Positions 59,247 to 64,000 of a stretch of DNA of 64,000 bases are shown in pieces (the stretch's first letter is position 1; every line of letters starts with the position of its first letter). This DNA is from Corynebacterium glaucum. GTDB lineage: Bacteria > Actinomycetota > Actinomycetes > Mycobacteriales > Mycobacteriaceae. The notes beneath the pieces are model-generated. The model was not told where the DNA came from. It ran no database searches and saw only the letters and a program-made list of their open reading frames with translations. The stretch spans positions 1,662,674-1,726,673 of the forward strand of contig NZ_CP019688.1 in assembly GCF_002287505.1 (NCBI RefSeq), read 5' to 3'. The position numbers and the translations under genes were made by a program.

Positions 59247-60785
59247 TTAAGCTTTGTCGCCATCAAGGGTATGCCCTGGCAGCAACCGTTCAGCCACTGC
59301 CCACAGACCCAGCGCGTTTGATGCCTTGACCAGCACAACATCGCGGTGCTCGCGGGTGTGCCAGCCGTCAATGCCAGCGGGAGCAGACGCCACAAGCTTA
59401 TCGACGACACCGGCAGCCGCTTCGGCATCCTCCACCTCAGTAGTTTCAATGCCGTGCTCGCGGGCGCAAGTCGCCAGCGCTTCTGTGGCATCGTTGAAGC
59501 CAACCGTCACAAGGTGGGTGACCCGGTAGCGCGAAAGTTCGTCGGCAAGCGATGCGTGCGCGGCGACCGAATCCTGTCCCAGCTCCCCCATTTCACCGAG
59601 GACGGCGATTGCGCGCGCACCCGGGCGTGCGGCTGCGGTGAACCCGAGCGCGGCGATAGCGGCGCGCATGGATTCGGGGTTCGCGTTATACGCGTCGTTG
59701 ATGACGGTGACGCCGTCTGGGCGAGTGTTCACGTCCATACGCGCGACGGATACGGAGTGGGCGCTGCTCAGCGCGTCTGCGACTTCGGGTGCAGCGATGC
59801 CGCACTCCATGCCCACCGCTGCGGCGGCGAGCGCGTTGGAAACTTGGTGCACACCGAAGACGTTCAGGCGCACGCGCTGCGGCGGGTTGGCCGGGCTGTG
59901 CAGCGTGAAGGTGGCGCGGGCCAGCTCATCGAGTTCGACGTCGGTGGCGTAGTAATCCGCCTGGGCGCCTGCCGCTGAGAAAGTGACCACGCGGGCTTGG
60001 GTGCGCGAGGCCATCGCGGAAACGAGCTCGTCGTCCGCGTTGAGCACGGCCACTCCCCCGTCGGCGGCGGCAGGCAGCGCCTCAACGAGCTCACCCTTCG
60101 CGCGCGCAATGTTTTCTCGCGAGCCGAATTCACCGATGTGCGCCGAGCCAACGTTCAGCACAACACCCACCTGCGGCGGCGCAATCTCTGCCAAGTGCGC
60201 GATGTGGCCGATGCCGCGGGCGGACAGCTCCGCAACGAGGAACTTCGTGTCCTCGGTGCAACGCAGCACCGTGTACGGGTGGCCGAGCTCGTTGTTGAAC
60301 GACCCCGGAGGCGCCACCGTCTCACCGCTGCGAGAAAGCACCGCGGCAATCAGATCCTTGGTCGAAGTCTTGCCCGCCGAGCCGGTCACGCCCGTGATGC
60401 GCAGGCCGTGGTGGGCCACGAGCTCGCGGGCAACGTGAGCCGCCAGTTTGGACATGCCCTCCACGACACCAGCTGCGGAGCCGTCTGGGTCGTTCGCGGC
60501 GAGATCAGAGTTGTCGCCTTCCCGTGGCTCGGTTTTTGGGACCACGATGGCAGGCTCCCCCACCTCACGAGTAACAAGCGCTGCAGTTGCACCTTGCTCC
60601 ACAGCTTTAGCAACGAAGTCGTGGCCATCAACTCGCGTGCCAGGCAGCGCGATAAAAAGTCCGCCTGGGGTGATTTTGCGGGAGTCGAACTCGACGAAGC
60701 TAGTCACCAGCGCGCCGGGGTCGGCCTCCGGGCTCACGACGCCGCCGGTAACGTCGGCGATCTGCTGCAATGAAAGCGTAATCAT
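59247..60785 (-). CDS. murF: UDP-MurNAc-tripeptide D-Ala-D-Ala ligase MurF
   Basis: This 512-residue Mur ligase adds the D-Ala-D-Ala dipeptide. The P-loop is [12 protein letters not shown] and [14 protein letters not shown] is the C-terminal motif. An internal Glu/Asp-rich insert near residues 85-110 precedes the catalytic domain. ATG 60785, four bases after murE, has a good GGGAGTAAGGG region upstream. Confidence 0.95.
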   Translation of the reverse strand: MITLSLQQIADVTGGVVSPEADPGALVTSFVEFDSRKITPGGLFIALPGTRVDGHDFVAKAVEQGATAALVTREVGEPAIVVPKTEPREGDNSDLAANDPDGSAAGVVEGMSKLAAHVARELVAHHGLRITGVTGSAGKTSTKDLIAAVLSRSGETVAPPGSFNNELGHPYTVLRCTEDTKFLVAELSARGIGHIAHLAEIAPPQVGVVLNVGSAHIGEFGSRENIARAKGELVEALPAAADGGVAVLNADDELVSAMASRTQARVVTFSAAGAQADYYATDVELDELARATFTLHSPANPPQRVRLNVFGVHQVSNALAAAAVGMECGIAAPEVADALSSAHSVSVARMDVNTRPDGVTVINDAYNANPESMRAAIAALGFTAAARPGARAIAVLGEMGELGQDSVAAHASLADELSRYRVTHLVTVGFNDATEALATCAREHGIETTEVEDAEAAAGVVDKLVASAPAGIDGWHTREHRDVVLVKASNALGLWAVAERLLPGHTLDGDKA

Positions 60786-60789
60786 TCCC

Positions 60790-62307
60790 TTACTCCCCGC
60801 CGCCTGTGAGTGCGCGGCGCATTTCTTCCCTGTCGTCGAAGTGGTGCGTGGTATCGCCGATAATTTGGCCGACCTCATGCCCTTTGCCAACCACGATCAC
60901 CGCGTCGCCGGGCCTGGCCCAAGCTACGAGCTGTTCGATGGCATTTCTGCGATCCCCGACCTCCCGCACTTCGGTGCCCGGCTCGGCTGCCTCTCGGGCG
61001 CCGGCTAGGACAGCGGCGCGGATCGTCGCCGGATCTTCGGTGCGCGGATTGTCATCTGTAACAATCACCAGCTCGGCTCGTCGCGCAGCCTCCGCACCCA
61101 TGAGTGCGCGTTTCGACGCATCGCGGTCGCCTCCCGCGCCGACTGCGACAGCGACGCGCCCCTGCACCTGGCCGCGCAAAGTGTCCAAGACTGCCGCCAC
61201 GGCTGCGGGTTTGTGGGCGTAGTCCACAACGGCGACGAAGTCTTGCCCGCAGTCGATGCGCTCCATACGCCCCGGCACGGAGGCCGCTTCGAGCCCGGCA
61301 ATGAACTCACCAGCCTTGACACCCACCGCGTCGGCAAGGGCGACAGCCAGCGCCGCGTTTGCCACATTGAACGCGCCAGGCATGGGCAGCCGGAACGTAT
61401 GGCGCGTGCCGCGGAGCTCTATCGCGATTTCCTGCGCACCCGTGTCTTCAACGGCGAGCTGCTGCGCGGACACGTCGAGGTCGGCCTGGCCGCGGGTGCC
61501 CACCCGCACCGGGCGCTCAGCCACCTGCGCCATCTTTTCGCCCCACTCATCATCCACGCACACCACGGCGCGCCGCGCCGCAAGCGGTGAGGCAGGGTCG
61601 AAGAACATCGCCTTTGCGGAGAAGTACTCCTCCATCGTCGGGTGGAAATCAAGGTGATCTTGGGAAAGGTTAGTGAATCCAGCGACATCGAACTGGGTCC
61701 CGCCGACTCTGCCCAGCACCAGTGCGTGGGAGGACACCTCCATCACCACGTGCGTGACCCCTTCGCGCACCATGCGGGCAAACAGCGCCTGCAAGGTTGG
61801 CGCCTCCGGCGTGGTCAACGAAGTGCGCACGTCCACCCCGTTGATCTTTGTGCCGGTGGTGCCAATCAACCCCACCTTGCACCCTGCGGCGGTTAAACCG
61901 CGCTCGAGCAGATACGTGGTGGTGGTTTTGCCCGAGGTGCCGGTCACGCCGATCAGCGTCATTCGCTCGGAAGGGTGCCCGTAGATCTCGGCCGACACCG
62001 CGCCGAGCACGGCACGCACATCATCGACGATGAGGACAGGACGGCGGTTGTCGGTGCCGTCGATAATGGCAAAGCCCTCGTCGTCGGTGAGGATGGCCCC
62101 GGCCGCAGCACCGGCAGCAAAAGTTGCTCCGTGGACGCGAGTGCCGGGTAGCGCAGCGAACATGCCGCCGGGCTCGAGCGCCTGCGAATCGAGACTGATT
62201 GAAGGCACCACTATCTCCTCGGCAGGCGCGTTCACAACCCTGGCACCTGCGATTTCTGCGAGACGTCGCAGCGTTGGCCCGTCACCCGGGTGGTGCAAAT
62301 TGGTCAT
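60790..62307 (-). CDS. murE: UDP-MurNAc-dipeptide meso-DAP ligase MurE
   Basis: This 505-residue ligase adds the third stem residue. The P-loop is VTGTSGKTTTTYLL. The motif TDDNPRTEDP (DNPR) is the signature for meso-diaminopimelate rather than L-lysine, so the peptidoglycan is of DAP type, as in corynebacteria. AGGAGG lies 7 bases before ATG 62307, which decides that start over the ATG at 62343. Confidence 0.96.
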   Translation of the reverse strand: MTNLHHPGDGPTLRRLAEIAGARVVNAPAEEIVVPSISLDSQALEPGGMFAALPGTRVHGATFAAGAAAGAILTDDEGFAIIDGTDNRRPVLIVDDVRAVLGAVSAEIYGHPSERMTLIGVTGTSGKTTTTYLLERGLTAAGCKVGLIGTTGTKINGVDVRTSLTTPEAPTLQALFARMVREGVTHVVMEVSSHALVLGRVGGTQFDVAGFTNLSQDHLDFHPTMEEYFSAKAMFFDPASPLAARRAVVCVDDEWGEKMAQVAERPVRVGTRGQADLDVSAQQLAVEDTGAQEIAIELRGTRHTFRLPMPGAFNVANAALAVALADAVGVKAGEFIAGLEAASVPGRMERIDCGQDFVAVVDYAHKPAAVAAVLDTLRGQVQGRVAVAVGAGGDRDASKRALMGAEAARRAELVIVTDDNPRTEDPATIRAAVLAGAREAAEPGTEVREVGDRRNAIEQLVAWARPGDAVIVVGKGHEVGQIIGDTTHHFDDREEMRRALTGGGE

Positions 62308-62368
62308 AGGTACGCCTCCTTCTCTCCCACTGCTCTTAGCCATTTCCTAAACAGTTGTAATTTAATGT

Positions 62369-64000
62369 CTAGTCCGCTTGCAGAATATAGGGATCAGCGG
62401 GGGGAGACGGGGGGACGTTCTCGCGGTTGAGCAGCCAGTTTGCGATCTGCGTGAACACCGGCGCAGCGGACTGACCGCCGGCACCCCCTTCGAGCGGACC
62501 GCGCTTTGGTTCGTCGAGCATGACTGCCACGACAAAACGCGGATCGTCCGCAGGCGCGATGCCGGCGAAGGTGATCCAGAATTGGTGCTGCGAGTACGCC
62601 CCGGTCTCCGAATTCACCTTTTGTGCGGTGCCGGTCTTGCCCGCGAGCTGGTAGCCCTCAAGCTCGTTGCCACCCGCGGTACCCGACTGTACGCCCGCCG
62701 GATCGGACTGGAAGACGGAGCGGAACATGTCCACCACAGTGTGCGCGGTTTCTTCACTGACCACACGGGTGTGCTCAGGCTTGGGTTGGTCCACCTCTTG
62801 GCCGTCCGGGCCGATGACACGGGAAATCACGCGTGGCTCGATGCGCTCGCCGCCGTTGGCAAGCGCTTGGTAAACGCTCGCCATCTGCAGCGCGGACCAG
62901 CTCATGCCCTGGCCAATCGGCAGGTTGGCAAAGGTGCCGCCGGACCACTGCTCGCGAACCGGCAATAGGCCAGCAGTCTCGTTCGGCAGCTCAATGCCGG
63001 TCGTCTGGCCCAGGCCGAAGCGCTGCAGGTAGTCCCAGTAGCGTTCCTCCCCCAGCCGCTGCGCAAGCTGCAAGGTGCCCACGTTGGAAGACTTTCCGAA
63101 GATACCTGCAGTGGTGTACGGCACGACACCGTGCGGCCACGCGTCCGAGACGGTCACGCCCGCCATATCGATGGAGCCGGGCACCTGATGCACTTCGAAC
63201 GGATCGGTCAGCCCCTCTTCGATCGCGGCGGCCGCGGTGATCACCTTCGCCACAGAACCCGGTTCGAAGGGGTGGGAGATCGAGTCGTTCTCAAAATCGC
63301 GGCCTTCGGAGAGCTGCTTTTCCAGGTCGCCGTTCGGGTCGATCGTGCCCGTGTTCGCCATTGCCAGCACCTCACCGGTTCGCGCGTCAAGCACCACCGC
63401 CTGCGCGTCAAGCGCCTGCGAGTTCTCCTTCGCCTGCTCCAACGTCTGCTGCACGTACGTCTGCAGATCCAGATCGATGGTCAGCTCGACGCGCGACCCA
63501 TCCACCGCGGGCACCACATCGCGCAGCGTGCCGGGAATCGCCTGGCCGTCGCCGGAGACGTCCTCGCGGGAGCTTCCGTTAATGCCCGTGAGCATCGAAT
63601 CACCCGACGCCTCCAGGCCGAACTGCCCGTGGCCGTCCATGGAGACCCTGCCCAGGACGTTCTCGCCGATCGCCCCGTTCGGGTACTGGCGGATATCTTG
63701 GTGATCTGCCGCTACCCCGTGGAACGTCTGCGCAATGGTCGCCGCCACGTCCGGGTCGACGTTTCGCACCAGCACCTCATAGTCGGAGTCAGCATGCAGC
63801 TTGTCCAGAATTTCTCGAGAGCTCACGTCGCCCACCTTGCGGTTGGAGCTTTCGCTTGACGACGCAGCGTCCTCCTCAACCACGCCATCCCCAATCATGC
63901 TGGGGATCTCGTTGGCCATGGTTCGAAGCACGTCTTCCACACGAGCGTCGATCTGGGCGTCGATGGAGTCCCGAGACAGCCCGTCGACACGCATTTGTAG
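62369..64000 (-). CDS. ftsI: Septal transpeptidase FtsI (PBP3-like), N-terminus cut by window edge
   Basis: 543 codons are visible. The frame is still open at the window edge, so the cytoplasmic tail, membrane anchor and a little more (about 100 residues) lie outside. The class-B PBP active site is intact: SxxK in EPGSVAKVITAAAA, SxN in GKSSNVGTL and KTG in LAGKTGTAQKVN. The dimerisation domain fills the first 190 visible residues. It cross-links septal peptidoglycan with FtsW. Confidence 0.93.
   Translation of the reverse strand, partial: LQMRVDGLSRDSIDAQIDARVEDVLRTMANEIPSMIGDGVVEEDAASSSESSNRKVGDVSSREILDKLHADSDYEVLVRNVDPDVAATIAQTFHGVAADHQDIRQYPNGAIGENVLGRVSMDGHGQFGLEASGDSMLTGINGSSREDVSGDGQAIPGTLRDVVPAVDGSRVELTIDLDLQTYVQQTLEQAKENSQALDAQAVVLDARTGEVLAMANTGTIDPNGDLEKQLSEGRDFENDSISHPFEPGSVAKVITAAAAIEEGLTDPFEVHQVPGSIDMAGVTVSDAWPHGVVPYTTAGIFGKSSNVGTLQLAQRLGEERYWDYLQRFGLGQTTGIELPNETAGLLPVREQWSGGTFANLPIGQGMSWSALQMASVYQALANGGERIEPRVISRVIGPDGQEVDQPKPEHTRVVSEETAHTVVDMFRSVFQSDPAGVQSGTAGGNELEGYQLAGKTGTAQKVNSETGAYSQHQFWITFAGIAPADDPRFVVAVMLDEPKRGPLEGGAGGQSAAPVFTQIANWLLNRENVPPSPPADPYILQAD

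Noticed and set aside
63848..63866. Another copy of the GCTTATCGACG motif in ftsI (TTTCGCTTGACGACG)
   Set aside because: One mismatch in the core and only the left flank resembles the others, so it is not counted.

Overview
This is a high-GC actinobacterial chromosome segment, almost certainly from a Corynebacterium. The evidence is gene order and cell-envelope chemistry: a his cluster with an embedded inositol-monophosphatase gene and an MFS gene, TreY/TreZ trehalose genes, a DAP-type MurE, a dcw cluster without ftsA that runs into pgeF-yggS-sepF-yggT-divIVA, and an ileS preceded by a T-box. I do not assign a species. No rRNA, tRNA, CRISPR array, prophage or intact insertion sequence was seen.

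Layout. (1) 1-8414, minus strand: histidine biosynthesis, hisD-hisC-hisB, an MFS transporter, then hisH-hisA-impA-hisF-hisI and a Trp-rich membrane protein cut by the window edge. (2) 8.5-11.5 kb: a double-YbjN protein, a four-helix membrane protein, a lipoprotein and a TetR regulator. (3) 11.5-22.4 kb: alpha-glucan/trehalose metabolism (glgX, treY, treZ) interleaved with a DEDDh exonuclease-BRCT protein, an orphan protein, a small alarmone synthetase, an S4 RNA-binding protein and an IMPACT-family protein. (4) 22.4-27.9 kb: ilvA, a small secreted protein and dnaE. (5) 27.9-39.7 kb: a MacAB-like tripartite ABC system, an RluD-type pseudouridine synthase with lspA, lipoproteins, an ABC-F-type ATPase, an asparaginase and dinB. 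(6) 39.8-42.5 kb: an accessory patch, visibly more A/T-rich, with a broken HNH endonuclease gene, an ArsR-type regulator and an MFS transporter with twin palindromic operators, bordered by a cluster of GC-rich hairpin repeats. (7) 42.5-47 kb: a metallophosphoesterase, an AhpD-like protein, and ileS under a T-box. (8) 47-64 kb, minus strand: the division and cell-wall cluster, from divIVA back to ftsI (cut by the right edge).

Three DNA-level signals stand out beyond the genes. First, an 11-base word, GCTTATCGACG, occurs exactly 12 times (about 0.03 expected by chance), 10 of them on the + strand, in sense and antisense frames of unrelated genes. Its function is unknown. Second, at least 14 genes have a TANNNT -10 box ending 6-8 bases before the start codon, so they are probably transcribed as leaderless mRNAs; this also corrects several start codons (hisD, dnaE, dinB, hisH). 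Third, the ileS leader shows T-box landmarks plus a 10-base anti-Shine-Dalgarno segment perfectly complementary to the ileS ribosome-binding site, pointing to translational control by uncharged tRNA-Ile.
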